From: G963669295 sp963669295
Lineage (GTDB): Bacteria; Bacteroidota; Bacteroidia; Flavobacteriales_D; CALLUQ01
Direction: 5' to 3'
Length of the DNA stretch: 64,000 nucleotides
NCBI GenBank assembly: GCA_963669295.1
Contig: OY769938.1
Span: forward strand, 1,488,001-1,552,000
The position numbers were made by a program, and so were the translations under genes. The number at the start of each line of letters is the position of its first letter. Position 1 is the first letter of the stretch. The notes beneath the pieces are model-generated. The model saw only the letters and a program-made list of their open reading frames with translations, had not been told where the DNA came from and made no database searches. Positions 17,452 to 25,809 of this stretch are shown here, one piece after another.

Positions 17452-17520
17452 ACTTTTGGTGCGCAACAAACAATTGGGCAAATCGTCTGTTAATTTTATT
17501 CGAATGGTTAATTTTACGGG

Positions 17521-19446
17521 ATGCAACACGTTTATTGCAACAGTTTAACAGCATATTCGCGGTTTGAAACACGTGAAGTAATGGTGGGTCACATAGGCGT
17601 AGGTGGCAATAACCCTATACGGGTACAATCGATGACCACTACCGACACCATGGATACAGAAGCCACGGTGGCTCAAAGCATTCGAATGATTGAAGCCGGT
17701 TGCGAACTGGTGCGCATCACTGCCCCCAGTAAACGGGAAGCCGAAAACCTACAACACATCAAAGATGCCTTACGAGCCAGGGGCTACAATACTCCGCTGG
17801 TAGCCGATATTCACTTTACCCCTAACGCTGCAGAAATTGCAGCACGCATTGTAGAAAAGGTACGCGTAAACCCCGGCAACTATGCCGATAAAAAGAAATT
17901 CGAAACCATTGAATACACCAACGCTACTTACGATGCCGAGTTAGCACGCATTCGTGAACGCTTTACCCCGCTGGTGAAAATTTGCAAAGAAGAAGGCACA
18001 GCCATGCGTATCGGCACCAATCACGGCTCATTGTCCGATCGCATCATGAGTCGCTACGGCGACACCCCTTTGGGCATGGTAGAATCGGCACTGGAATTCG
18101 TGCGCATTTGTGAGGAAAACGAATACTACGACATCATTTTATCGATGAAAGCCAGCAACACACAGGTTATGGTGCAAGCCTACCGGCTACTGATGCAAAA
18201 AATGATGGCTGAAGGCATGAACTACCCCCTCCACCTTGGCGTAACCGAAGCAGGCGAAGGAGAAGATGGACGGATCAAATCGGCAGTAGGCATTGGCACA
18301 TTGCTAGAAGATGGGTTGGGAGATACGGTAAGGGTTTCTTTAACCGAAGAACCCGAAGAAGAAATTCCCGTAGCACAAGCCCTGGTGAATCGCTATACAC
18401 AAAGAGCTGAACACCCTGCCATCACCCCCATCGATCAATACCCCATTCACCCGTTCGAATATCAGGCACGCAAAACCAACGAAGTAGTGAACATCGGTGG
18501 TAAAAATGTACCCCGCGTTATTGCCGATTTGAGCGATAGAACACCCCTTACCGCTGCCGCTCTTTTTGCTGTGGGCTATAACTATTCCGTGCCACTCGAC
18601 AAGTGGGCCATTGGCGATTTGGCATGCGACTTTATTTATGCTGGCAACGAGGTAATCGACTTCAACTTACCTGGCACTCTTGGAGTAATTTATAATTCAG
18701 CAACATGGGCAACACAACAAAAGACAGGCACCTATCCCCTCTTTTGTGAAAACGAATACTTTGAATCTGATGCAATATCCGATCAACTTAACTTTGTAGC
18801 CATCGACCTGGAGCACCTCAGTGCTGCCTTCATCGAAAAAGTAACTGCAACAACCAACGTAGTACTGGTGATCGACACATTCAATGCTCATGCCATGCCC
18901 GAACAACGACGCATGATGGTAGAGCTGATCTTGCGGCACTGTCCGATCCCTGTTATCATTAAACGCAACTACACTAAAGTAAGCGACGAAGAACTGCAAC
19001 TTTTTGCAGCTACCGATATTGGTGGTTTGCTCATTGATGGGCTGGGCAATGGCACATGGATCAAAACCATCGATTGCTCCAACCCACAACTCAACAATCG
19101 AACAGCATTTGGCATTTTGCAAGCCACCAGAACACGCATCTCCAAAACAGAATACATCTCCTGTCCGTCGTGTGGAAGAACACTGTTTGACCTACAAGAA
19201 ACTACGGCTAAAATCAGGAAGCGAACCGACCACCTCAAAGGCGTAAAAATTGGCATCATGGGATGCATCGTCAACGGTCCTGGAGAAATGGCCGATGCCG
19301 ACTATGGTTATGTGGGTACCGGACCAGGAAAAATCACCCTGTACAAAGAAAAAGAAGTAGTGAAGCGCAACGTACCTTCAGCCGATGCAGTAGATGAATT
19401 AATTGCACTCATCAAAGAATATGGCGATTGGGTGGAACCCCAATAG
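17521..19446 (+). CDS. ispG: 4-hydroxy-3-methylbut-2-enyl diphosphate synthase
   Basis: IspG converts methylerythritol cyclodiphosphate to HMBPP in the MEP isoprenoid pathway. The 641-residue enzyme is the large type, with a TIM barrel, an extra middle domain of about 250 residues and the C-terminal iron-sulfur domain. The barrel begins near VGGNNPIRVQSMTTTDTMD and includes VADIHFTPNAA and MRIGTNHGSLSDR. The 4Fe-4S ligands are C548, C551 (CPSCGR) and C582 (MGCIVNGPGE). Large IspG is usual in Bacteroidota, Chlamydiae and plants. ispD, an earlier enzyme of the same pathway, is at 35.8 kb, and a polyprenyl diphosphate synthase is at 39.2 kb. Confidence 0.95.
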   Translation: MQHVYCNSLTAYSRFETREVMVGHIGVGGNNPIRVQSMTTTDTMDTEATVAQSIRMIEAGCELVRITAPSKREAENLQHIKDALRARGYNTPLVADIHFTPNAAEIAARIVEKVRVNPGNYADKKKFETIEYTNATYDAELARIRERFTPLVKICKEEGTAMRIGTNHGSLSDRIMSRYGDTPLGMVESALEFVRICEENEYYDIILSMKASNTQVMVQAYRLLMQKMMAEGMNYPLHLGVTEAGEGEDGRIKSAVGIGTLLEDGLGDTVRVSLTEEPEEEIPVAQALVNRYTQRAEHPAITPIDQYPIHPFEYQARKTNEVVNIGGKNVPRVIADLSDRTPLTAAALFAVGYNYSVPLDKWAIGDLACDFIYAGNEVIDFNLPGTLGVIYNSATWATQQKTGTYPLFCENEYFESDAISDQLNFVAIDLEHLSAAFIEKVTATTNVVLVIDTFNAHAMPEQRRMMVELILRHCPIPVIIKRNYTKVSDEELQLFAATDIGGLLIDGLGNGTWIKTIDCSNPQLNNRTAFGILQATRTRISKTEYISCPSCGRTLFDLQETTAKIRKRTDHLKGVKIGIMGCIVNGPGEMADADYGYVGTGPGKITLYKEKEVVKRNVPSADAVDELIALIKEYGDWVEPQ

Positions 19447-19494
19447 CAACCTTTCCGCCCTTTTTTTCGTCTAAGGAAAACACATACCTCTACC

Positions 19495-19986
19495 GTGTAC
19501 CCATTGCAATTGGTCATAGCGCTCCTCCTATTACTTGTTGGCTGGCAACCTGCCCAGGCCGATGAAGAAGAACAATACTTTGATGTAAAAGGAAAGGTAA
19601 TCTGCCACAAAAAAGACCTGGACAAGATGAACATATACCTCATCAATACTGCCACCCACGATACCAATACCATTGAACTGATAAGCGGGCGTTTTGATTT
19701 CTTGCTCCAATACAATCACAAATACATGCTGGTGTTGCGCAACGATACTACTCCCGTAAAAAAAGTCATCATCTTAACCGGAGTACCTAGCGAGGCAAGT
19801 TATAAAATGCGACTGTCGTTAGACGTAGCCCATAAAACACGCAACGAATTGGCTATTGTAGAATACAACGGTTTTGAAAACAAGTTTGTGCTAAAAAACC
19901 TTGTATACAGTGAGCTCAAACGAAGGCGGTATGAACTGGAGGTGTTTTATGATATGGTGGGTGATCATCGCTTAAAAAGACGTTGA
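19495..19986 (+). CDS. Exported protein of unknown function
   Basis: This 163-residue protein starts at GTG with a signal peptide (LQLVIALLLLLVGWQPAQA), followed by a single beta-rich domain. Segments such as YFDVKGKVICHKKDLDKMNIYLINTA and LISGRFDFLLQYNHKYMLVL resemble the Ig-like or carboxypeptidase-regulatory folds common in Bacteroidota envelope proteins, but I cannot name a family. An in-frame stop lies shortly upstream, so GTG is the best start. Its 3' end overlaps the convergent RDD gene by 22 bp. Confidence 0.6.
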   Translation: MYPLQLVIALLLLLVGWQPAQADEEEQYFDVKGKVICHKKDLDKMNIYLINTATHDTNTIELISGRFDFLLQYNHKYMLVLRNDTTPVKKVIILTGVPSEASYKMRLSLDVAHKTRNELAIVEYNGFENKFVLKNLVYSELKRRRYELEVFYDMVGDHRLKRR

Positions 19987-20492
19987 GCAGATACGCTAGT
20001 GCCTGCAAGCTGATCGTAAAAACTTCCTACTCCTTTGTACATCAATAAACTAATGCTATAACTTACCACCACTACCTGAGGTACAATAAGCACTACCCAT
20101 ACCCACAGTGGAGGGGTAGTGCCCAATTCGGTATAATACACCATCCAATGTACTCCAGTATGCGCTAACTCCCATGGCAAAAACTTAAGCAGATTACGTA
20201 AAAAAACAGGCTTAAAATTGCTGTCGCTTGAAGTAGTAACTACATAAATCTTAAGCCATCGTTTCCCTAATGTTCCCTTGTGCTTTCCCTGCTCCGATAG
20301 AAAAAAATACAAGAATACTGGAAGAGTGAGCGTTGCAAAACCAATCAATTGCCCTTGAATGGGCGATGGTGTTTTTGGCGCATTACCCTGCAGCACGAGC
20401 ATCGTTACTCCCAAAAGCAGTATCGCATACATCACTACCAGAGCATAATCGATAAGAAATGCCAACAGCCGTTTTACCGCTAAATGCATCAA
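19965..20492 (-). CDS. RDD-family membrane protein
   Basis: The 175-residue protein carries the RDD signature: LAVKRLLAFLIDYALVVMYAI with the conserved Arg and Asp in helix 1, and GKRWLKIYVV before helix 3, plus two or three further helices. RDD proteins are poorly characterised; some act as ion or small-solute transporters. It is the last gene of a minus-strand run, and its ATG is directly adjacent to the stop of the winged-helix gene. Confidence 0.82.
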   Translation of the reverse strand: MMHLAVKRLLAFLIDYALVVMYAILLLGVTMLVLQGNAPKTPSPIQGQLIGFATLTLPVFLYFFLSEQGKHKGTLGKRWLKIYVVTTSSDSNFKPVFLRNLLKFLPWELAHTGVHWMVYYTELGTTPPLWVWVVLIVPQVVVVSYSISLLMYKGVGSFYDQLAGTSVSAQRLFKR

Positions 20493-20783
20493 CTATCCCT
20501 GTTTACCAATGTAACCGGTAATGGCTTGTACATATGTTTCGAAGGCTGTTACCCCGTTAGGTGTAATCTTGCAGGTAGTAAGCGGATAATTGCCTTTAAA
20601 TGATTTTACCACCTCGATATATCCTGCATCCTTTAGCTTAGTAAGCTGTACACTCAAGTTGCCCTTGCTGGCTTCCGTTTTTTCAAGCAGGTAATTGAAC
20701 TCTGCCGACTCCACACTTACCAACAACGACATAATGGCCAGCCGCAACTGTGAATGCAATAATGGATCGAGGTTTTTAAACAC
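20493..20783 (-). CDS. Winged-helix transcriptional regulator, MarR/ArsR-like small type
   Basis: At 96 residues this is a minimal winged-helix protein of the HTH_27 type. Helix 1 is LHSQLRLAIMSLLVS, the recognition region is LEKTEASKGNLSVQLTKLKDAGYIEVVKSF, and the wing is KGNYPLTTCKITPNGVTAFETY. Such regulators typically control a neighbouring transporter or membrane stress gene. Here it is embedded in a run with RDD, TPR, TonB-receptor and membrane proteins, so regulation of that run is plausible. Only 2 bp separate it from the TPR gene. Confidence 0.83.
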   Translation of the reverse strand: MFKNLDPLLHSQLRLAIMSLLVSVESAEFNYLLEKTEASKGNLSVQLTKLKDAGYIEVVKSFKGNYPLTTCKITPNGVTAFETYVQAITGYIGKQG

Positions 20784-20785
20784 GT

Positions 20786-21436
20786 TTACTCTTCGTTACA
20801 CTGAGCTATCATTTCGAGCGTTTGCTTCTCGCCCCATGTTGGGTGAATGCTACTCTTAGGTTTGAAGTTCTTGTATTTTTCAGCCGCTGTTTCCAATACT
20901 GGCAGGGCTTTGTCTTTACCCCCACCCCACATTGGAGGTGTATAAAACAATGAAGTACCTCGCATGTAATCCACACGTGGGTTGGTTTCATCATACTGTT
21001 CGGCTGCAGTATACATAGCCGAAGATTGAGGACCAAATTTTTGTCCCCTCGTCATAGGATCTACCATAATTCGAGCCGAATAAATCCACCCCATCAAAAT
21101 GTGGATTTCCGAGTTTTTCTTTTCCAACTCATTGGCCTTGTCTACCAGCGCCTGTGCTTTGTCCAAAATTTCATCTTTCTTTTCATTGTCAGACTCCATG
21201 TAGGAGATCATGATTTGGCAAAAAGCGGCATAATACAATGGCAACCACTCTTTTTGTTCCGCATTAGCTATGCGTTCAAAACGATTGGAAACAGCCATCA
21301 TAGAACCGGGCGACTCTACCGTATCGAGCATGGCAATAGTAGTTTCCATCGTTTTAATAAATTTCTTATTGTCGCCACCTGCAGTAGCTACAACTGCGCT
21401 TAATGTAAATGCAAAAATTAAGGATAGTACTTTCAT
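20786..21436 (-). CDS. Exported TPR-like protein
   Basis: The 216-residue protein begins with a signal peptide (MKVLSLIFAFTLSAVVATAG). Helical pairs follow that resemble degenerate TPR units: ANAEQKEWLPLYYAAFCQIMISY, LDKAQALVDKANELEKKNSEIHILMGWIYSARI and a final LPVLETAAEKYKNF. A conserved-looking TPPMWGGGKDKAL stretch joins the last repeats. Its role is unknown, though a periplasmic partner of the adjacent TonB-dependent receptor is plausible. The gap to that receptor gene is 16 bp. Confidence 0.65.
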   Translation of the reverse strand: MKVLSLIFAFTLSAVVATAGGDNKKFIKTMETTIAMLDTVESPGSMMAVSNRFERIANAEQKEWLPLYYAAFCQIMISYMESDNEKKDEILDKAQALVDKANELEKKNSEIHILMGWIYSARIMVDPMTRGQKFGPQSSAMYTAAEQYDETNPRVDYMRGTSLFYTPPMWGGGKDKALPVLETAAEKYKNFKPKSSIHPTWGEKQTLEMIAQCNEE

Positions 21437-21452
21437 GATTATTGTTGATTAG

Positions 21453-23567
21453 TTATTGATCTCCTATTGATATAAAACAACCGAAAAAGATAGTCCTCAA
21501 ATTAGGAGGGCCTACGGTTTGTCGTCTACTGCCATCCGCTGAATAGCGGTAGCCAAATGTATTTTCAATGCCCAACACATTACTTACCGAAAGGAAAAGC
21601 ACTGTGAATTGTCCTTTGATGCTGGTCAATTTGGCCAGGTTAAGGCTTAGGTTATGGTAATCCGGGGTAACATCAGAATGGAACTCCTCAGCCGATCGGT
21701 TAGGGTTGAAATATGGCCTACCCGAAGCATATGTGTAGGTGGCTCCTGCATTGCAGCGCCACTTGCTAATCCAATGCTTGTATACCAGCGAAAAAGTATG
21801 AGTAGAAGTAAATGTAGGCTGTGCTTCAATCGGAAAATCGCGATAATTGCGCTTGGTATCAAGGTATGAATACGAAATCCAGTAATCTACAAAACGAATG
21901 GTCTTCTTATCTCTCCAAAAGATATCGAACCCACGTGCATACCCCTCGCCGCTATTGTTCAGCCATTGCGCTGAATCAGGCACCGATTTTACGAGTCCCG
22001 AATATTCTTTGTCGTAAAACTCAATGCGAAAGGTACGGTCGTTGTTCATCCGTTGATAGTTGATAATGTAATGATCTGCACGCTCGTAATCGAGGTTCTC
22101 CAGTTGGTACAAGAATTGATTTTCAGGCGTTTGATAAAAATGGCCGTAGGCCAACGACATCTGACTGTTCTCACCAGTTTTGTAGGCCAATGACGTACGC
22201 GGAGCAATGTTTTGTTGGTTCAGCAATTCCGAATTTTCTACCCGCAACCCAACCCGTGTGGCCAGCTTGCTCGAAATAAAAATATCGCCCTCTACAAAAC
22301 CTGCTGAGTAGGTATCTTCAAGGTCATTGGCAAACGCATCGAACTGGCCAAAGGAAGTCATGGAATGTACTTCTCCACCAAACTTCAATGCCGAGAACTT
22401 ACCCAATTGGCGGTTCAAAATAAGCTTGCCCTGGGTCAATTCTTCATCCGATTCCAGGTTAAATGTTGTTTCCTCAATGTCGTCGAGGTCTTTCGAATAC
22501 GAGGTACCAACAAATACCGACCAGTTTTCGTTCAGCCATTCCTTGTAAGAAGAATTGAGGTAAATATTGGTGTTTTCCAGGGCAAAACTGTTGGGCATGT
22601 CCGGGTTTTCAATGTTAGGAGTATTCAGTGCCAATCGGTTACCACTGTATGTTCCATACAACTTAAAAATGCCTGTCTTCGAGGTTTTCTGTCGAAACAC
22701 CACTTCCCCTCCAGCCGATTCTGGAACTTCCTGCCAGTCAGCCAACTGCTTGTTGATTTTAAAAAAAGGTTCGAGGTTGCTGTAATTGGCCGAAACACTC
22801 ACCGATGTGTTCTCCCACCGCTGGGTATGCGACAAAAAAGGCCCTACCATAGTGAGCCCGATGCCTGTTTGCGTATTGTCGGCCAAATCAGCTGAATTCA
22901 ATACCAGCGCCGACGATAATGCCTGACCGTATAATGCAGAATAACCCCCAGTACTGAATACTGTTCCTTTGAATAAAAAAGGAGAAAAGCGTCCACGTTG
23001 TGGTACATCAGGCACAGAACTAAAAAATGGGTTTTGCACCACCATCTCATCAATAATGGTTTTGGTTTCTGCCGCTGATCCCCCTCGCACGAACAATCCT
23101 TCTTGCTCTCCTATTTGTGCAGTACCGGGCAATGTTTGTATAGCTCCAAAGATATCACCAGCAGCACCAGCTGTAGTAACAATATCCAACGGTTTTAATA
23201 CCACTGCTTTTTTCTCATCACTGGCTTCAAAGGCTCCGGCACTAATCACTACCATGTCCAACTCTTTTACTTGAGCCTTAAGTTGTGGGTTAATGGCAAG
23301 TGGCTTTCCTTCTAGCTTTACTGCCTGCTCAAACGACTCATAACCAATAACACTTACGGCCAGTATCGCATCGCCTTCTTCAAAAGTATCGAACGAAAAA
23401 CTGCCATCCTCTGCCGTTGAAGCGCCATCGTAACTGTCTTTAATAAACACATTGGCAAAGGGTACTGCCGCCCCTTTATCATCGGTGAGTTTACCGCTAA
23501 TCTTTGTTTGCGCCCATGCTGATGACAATATTAAACAAGCCACTATCAGGCCAATAAGATGTTTCAT
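21453..23567 (-). CDS. TonB-dependent outer-membrane receptor
   Basis: The 704-residue protein has a signal peptide (to about 19), a carboxypeptidase-regulatory-like domain (about 20-100, ISGKLTDDKGAAVPFANVFIKD), a plug domain (about 120-220, with QEGLFVRGGSAAETKTIIDEM) and a C-terminal beta-barrel ending in aromatic residues. It imports a substrate through the outer membrane with TonB energy. No SusD partner is adjacent, so it is not a classical polysaccharide utilisation pair. The substrate is unknown. Its neighbours are a TPR protein downstream and two small membrane proteins upstream, all in the same direction. Confidence 0.87.
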   Translation of the reverse strand: MKHLIGLIVACLILSSAWAQTKISGKLTDDKGAAVPFANVFIKDSYDGASTAEDGSFSFDTFEEGDAILAVSVIGYESFEQAVKLEGKPLAINPQLKAQVKELDMVVISAGAFEASDEKKAVVLKPLDIVTTAGAAGDIFGAIQTLPGTAQIGEQEGLFVRGGSAAETKTIIDEMVVQNPFFSSVPDVPQRGRFSPFLFKGTVFSTGGYSALYGQALSSALVLNSADLADNTQTGIGLTMVGPFLSHTQRWENTSVSVSANYSNLEPFFKINKQLADWQEVPESAGGEVVFRQKTSKTGIFKLYGTYSGNRLALNTPNIENPDMPNSFALENTNIYLNSSYKEWLNENWSVFVGTSYSKDLDDIEETTFNLESDEELTQGKLILNRQLGKFSALKFGGEVHSMTSFGQFDAFANDLEDTYSAGFVEGDIFISSKLATRVGLRVENSELLNQQNIAPRTSLAYKTGENSQMSLAYGHFYQTPENQFLYQLENLDYERADHYIINYQRMNNDRTFRIEFYDKEYSGLVKSVPDSAQWLNNSGEGYARGFDIFWRDKKTIRFVDYWISYSYLDTKRNYRDFPIEAQPTFTSTHTFSLVYKHWISKWRCNAGATYTYASGRPYFNPNRSAEEFHSDVTPDYHNLSLNLAKLTSIKGQFTVLFLSVSNVLGIENTFGYRYSADGSRRQTVGPPNLRTIFFGCFISIGDQ

Positions 23568-23570
23568 AAC

Positions 23571-24179
23571 TTAACCTATAACTCCTTTCTTCTCTGCCAT
23601 TCTTAGCATATAACCCGGAATGATATACCCGCATAGGATAGAAAAGCAAAATAGCAATGCACTGTATTCCTTAAAGGCAAAAAATGATGCAATACCTACT
23701 GCCCAAAAAATAATACCCCCCAGTAGCAATGGCTTAAATTTCATAATGCCCCCCGATACAAACGTAGGCAACCCTATAAGCACAATGATGTAAGGAGTAG
23801 GACTGATTTTATTGAGTACTGAACCGACAATCATAATCGCAAGGGTAATGGTAAAGGCAACCCACAAAAATGTAAATACACGATCCATGTATCCCATTGC
23901 CATTTGCTTTCTACTTTGTCGGCTACCATAAATGCCCGCAGTAATTCCTCCGCCAAATCCCGCAATAGGCCAACCAATCCACCAATGCTGAAAATGCACC
24001 ACATGTTGTAATACATACTCAGTTAGCCCTGCACCCAGCAATAGCCAGCCCCACAACAAAAAATAAAAACTAATGCGTGAAAAGCTTTGCTTCGCACGCA
24101 TAATCATTCGGTTAATGACCTGTAGGCTTTCCTCTGCAGAAAATTCTTCTTCCATATTATCCATTTTTACCGCGCTCAA
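23571..24179 (-). CDS. Multi-pass membrane protein of unknown function
   Basis: The 202-residue protein has an acidic cytoplasmic N-terminus (EEEFSAEESLQVINRMI) and about six hydrophobic segments (such as ISFYFLLWGWLLLGAGLTEYVL and LFCFSILCGYIIPGYML). A loop GIYGSRQSRKQMAMGYMDRVF separates helices 2 and 3. I recognise a recurring Bacteroidota type but no named family. The start overlaps the upstream small membrane protein gene by 23 bp; internal ATGs at codons 5 and 9 would shorten the overlap. It precedes the TonB receptor by 3 bp. Confidence 0.65.
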   Translation of the reverse strand: MSAVKMDNMEEEFSAEESLQVINRMIMRAKQSFSRISFYFLLWGWLLLGAGLTEYVLQHVVHFQHWWIGWPIAGFGGGITAGIYGSRQSRKQMAMGYMDRVFTFLWVAFTITLAIMIVGSVLNKISPTPYIIVLIGLPTFVSGGIMKFKPLLLGGIIFWAVGIASFFAFKEYSALLFCFSILCGYIIPGYMLRMAEKKGVIG

Positions 24180-24363
24180 TCAAGGCCCAGGTAACGCCCA
24201 TCAGTAAAAAACCTGCTCCCATACCAATGTACATCCCTGTTTGTTTGGCCCCAAGGTAGTGACCAATTCCCATTCCTAAAAACATACATCCCGCAAATAT
24301 TACACCACCAATATAAAATCCACGGCCTTTGTTCTTTTTTGAATTCGATTCTTCTGTTTCCAT
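24157..24363 (-). CDS. Small two-helix membrane protein
   Basis: The 68-residue product starts METEESNSKK and has two hydrophobic helices (GFYIGGVIFAGCMFLGMGIGHYL and GMYIGMGAGFLLMGVTWALI) joined by a Lys-containing turn. The frame stays open up to a TTG at 24388, but that codon is part of the -7 box, so the ATG at 24361-24363 is the better start. It is the first gene of the run that continues to the RDD protein at 19965. No family is recognised. Confidence 0.65.
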   Translation of the reverse strand: METEESNSKKNKGRGFYIGGVIFAGCMFLGMGIGHYLGAKQTGMYIGMGAGFLLMGVTWALIERGKNG

Positions 24364-24387
24364 AGTGAGATTTTGTGTTCGTTTCTC

Positions 24388-24418
24388 CAAATGTAAACTA
24401 GTTTATTTTATAAACCAA
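24388..24418 (-). promoter_or_regulatory. Strong promoter for the 24.4-20 kb minus-strand run
   Basis: On the minus strand, TTG (24418-24416), a 20-nt spacer and TACATTTG (24395-24388) match the Bacteroidota consensus. It is the only clear promoter seen upstream of the six-gene run. Confidence 0.6.
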
Positions 24419-24434
24419 ATAAGTTTTTAAAAAA

Positions 24435-25808
24435 CTACTTTCTAATCTTGGTGATGTTTCCTCCATTCTTTAACTCAATGGCAGGAGTATTCTGAACATC
24501 AACTTTACGTTGCTTACCACATTTAATGTATTCCACCCCTTCCCATTCTTCATTGCAATTGTTAGTAATGGTACCACCATCTACGATGAGCTTTCCCTTT
24601 TTGTGAATGATAATCTTGCCCTCTTTAGGCATCGAAAGCATGCAATTGACGGTAAGAACGGCTCCTTTTTTTATAATCAGATCGCCTCCCACTACTCGTG
24701 CCCGATTCCATGTTTGTTTTCCTTGTATTGAAACACTCGCTGCTGAATTGTAATCGCATTCGACCCGGGTTTTTATTTTGTTATAATTGGTAGCATATTC
24801 TTTGTGAATGTGTCCCATTTGCTTGGGTGAAAGATACCTGCGGCAAAGATTATACCCCATTAAGTTATTCGATACATCCACATCGTTACACTTGTAGTTG
24901 CCGTACTTTTCTTTCTTTGGGAAGTCGTCGAATTGACCCACATTGGTATGTTGTAAACCCAGACAGTGCCCCAATTCGTGTGCCAGCAATTGTGCACTTC
25001 CATAGCTTCCTGCTCCTTTCTTGGGGTTCGAAAAATTGAGGAAGTAGGGCGATGGTCCGCAACCAAAAGCTGTTTTATTGAGCGATGATCCGGTATATAA
25101 AATATTGATGGCATCACTACTCTTTTTGGCAATTCGCTCGTAGTTGTCGCGGCCACAATTGGCAGAATGCACATACTTATATGTTACTTGTCCTTTGTCG
25201 GTATCATTGTACAAGCGTTCGTTCAATTCTATCACCGTATTTTGCCCTTCGCGATAGGCTTTTTTTAATGTGTAAGTGCCTGTGTTTTTTCCGCTACCTA
25301 CCAGGAGAATCTCCTTGGCCTTTTGTTTAAAAAGGTGTGCTACATTTTGTGGAATTAAGATAGCGTTGCGTTCTATATCAATAGCCTCCACCTTCCAGGG
25401 AATAGAACCATCTCGTGCCCGGTGTTCTTTTAAGTATTTACGATCCCATGCCACTGAGTCGATATGAAACACCAATTCTTCCAGCTTAAAACGAATGCGA
25501 GTATCTTTAATGTATGGCAGGTCAGGATCAACAATGAGAGTAGGTTTATAGATTTTTGAGAAAAATTCATTGAGCCAGTATAGCTGCTCTCTAAAAAATG
25601 CCGTGTCGGCCTGGGTAAGGTTTTGCGGATCATCTTCACTTTTTTGAATCACATGCATCCGTAGCTTGATGGTTTTTACAGGAAGGTCGTTTGTACTTAC
25701 CTCATCGTAAGGAATATAGTTCATCAAGTCGGTACAAGTGGGCTGTGCAAGAGCACTACAACACCAAAGTGCTGCTCCTACACCCGCTAGAAATACCTTT
25801 AACCTCAT
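24435..25808 (-). CDS. Secreted zinc metalloprotease, metzincin type
   Basis: The 457-residue protein has a signal peptide (MRLKVFLAGVGAALWCCSALAQ) and a metzincin zinc motif HELGHCLGLQH with H277, E278, H281 and H287. A later MGY is a candidate Met-turn (NNLMGYNLC). The C-terminal 100 residues or so (IIKKGAVLTV, GKIIIHKKGKLIVDGGTITN) look like a short right-handed beta-helix rather than a T9SS domain. It resembles Bacteroidota M12/M43-like peptidases. The frame extends upstream, but the ATG at 25808 gives the signal peptide and leaves only 1 bp to the stop of the upstream M23 gene, so the two are probably co-transcribed. Confidence 0.78.
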   Translation of the reverse strand: MRLKVFLAGVGAALWCCSALAQPTCTDLMNYIPYDEVSTNDLPVKTIKLRMHVIQKSEDDPQNLTQADTAFFREQLYWLNEFFSKIYKPTLIVDPDLPYIKDTRIRFKLEELVFHIDSVAWDRKYLKEHRARDGSIPWKVEAIDIERNAILIPQNVAHLFKQKAKEILLVGSGKNTGTYTLKKAYREGQNTVIELNERLYNDTDKGQVTYKYVHSANCGRDNYERIAKKSSDAINILYTGSSLNKTAFGCGPSPYFLNFSNPKKGAGSYGSAQLLAHELGHCLGLQHTNVGQFDDFPKKEKYGNYKCNDVDVSNNLMGYNLCRRYLSPKQMGHIHKEYATNYNKIKTRVECDYNSAASVSIQGKQTWNRARVVGGDLIIKKGAVLTVNCMLSMPKEGKIIIHKKGKLIVDGGTITNNCNEEWEGVEYIKCGKQRKVDVQNTPAIELKNGGNITKIRK

Positions 25809-25809
25809 G

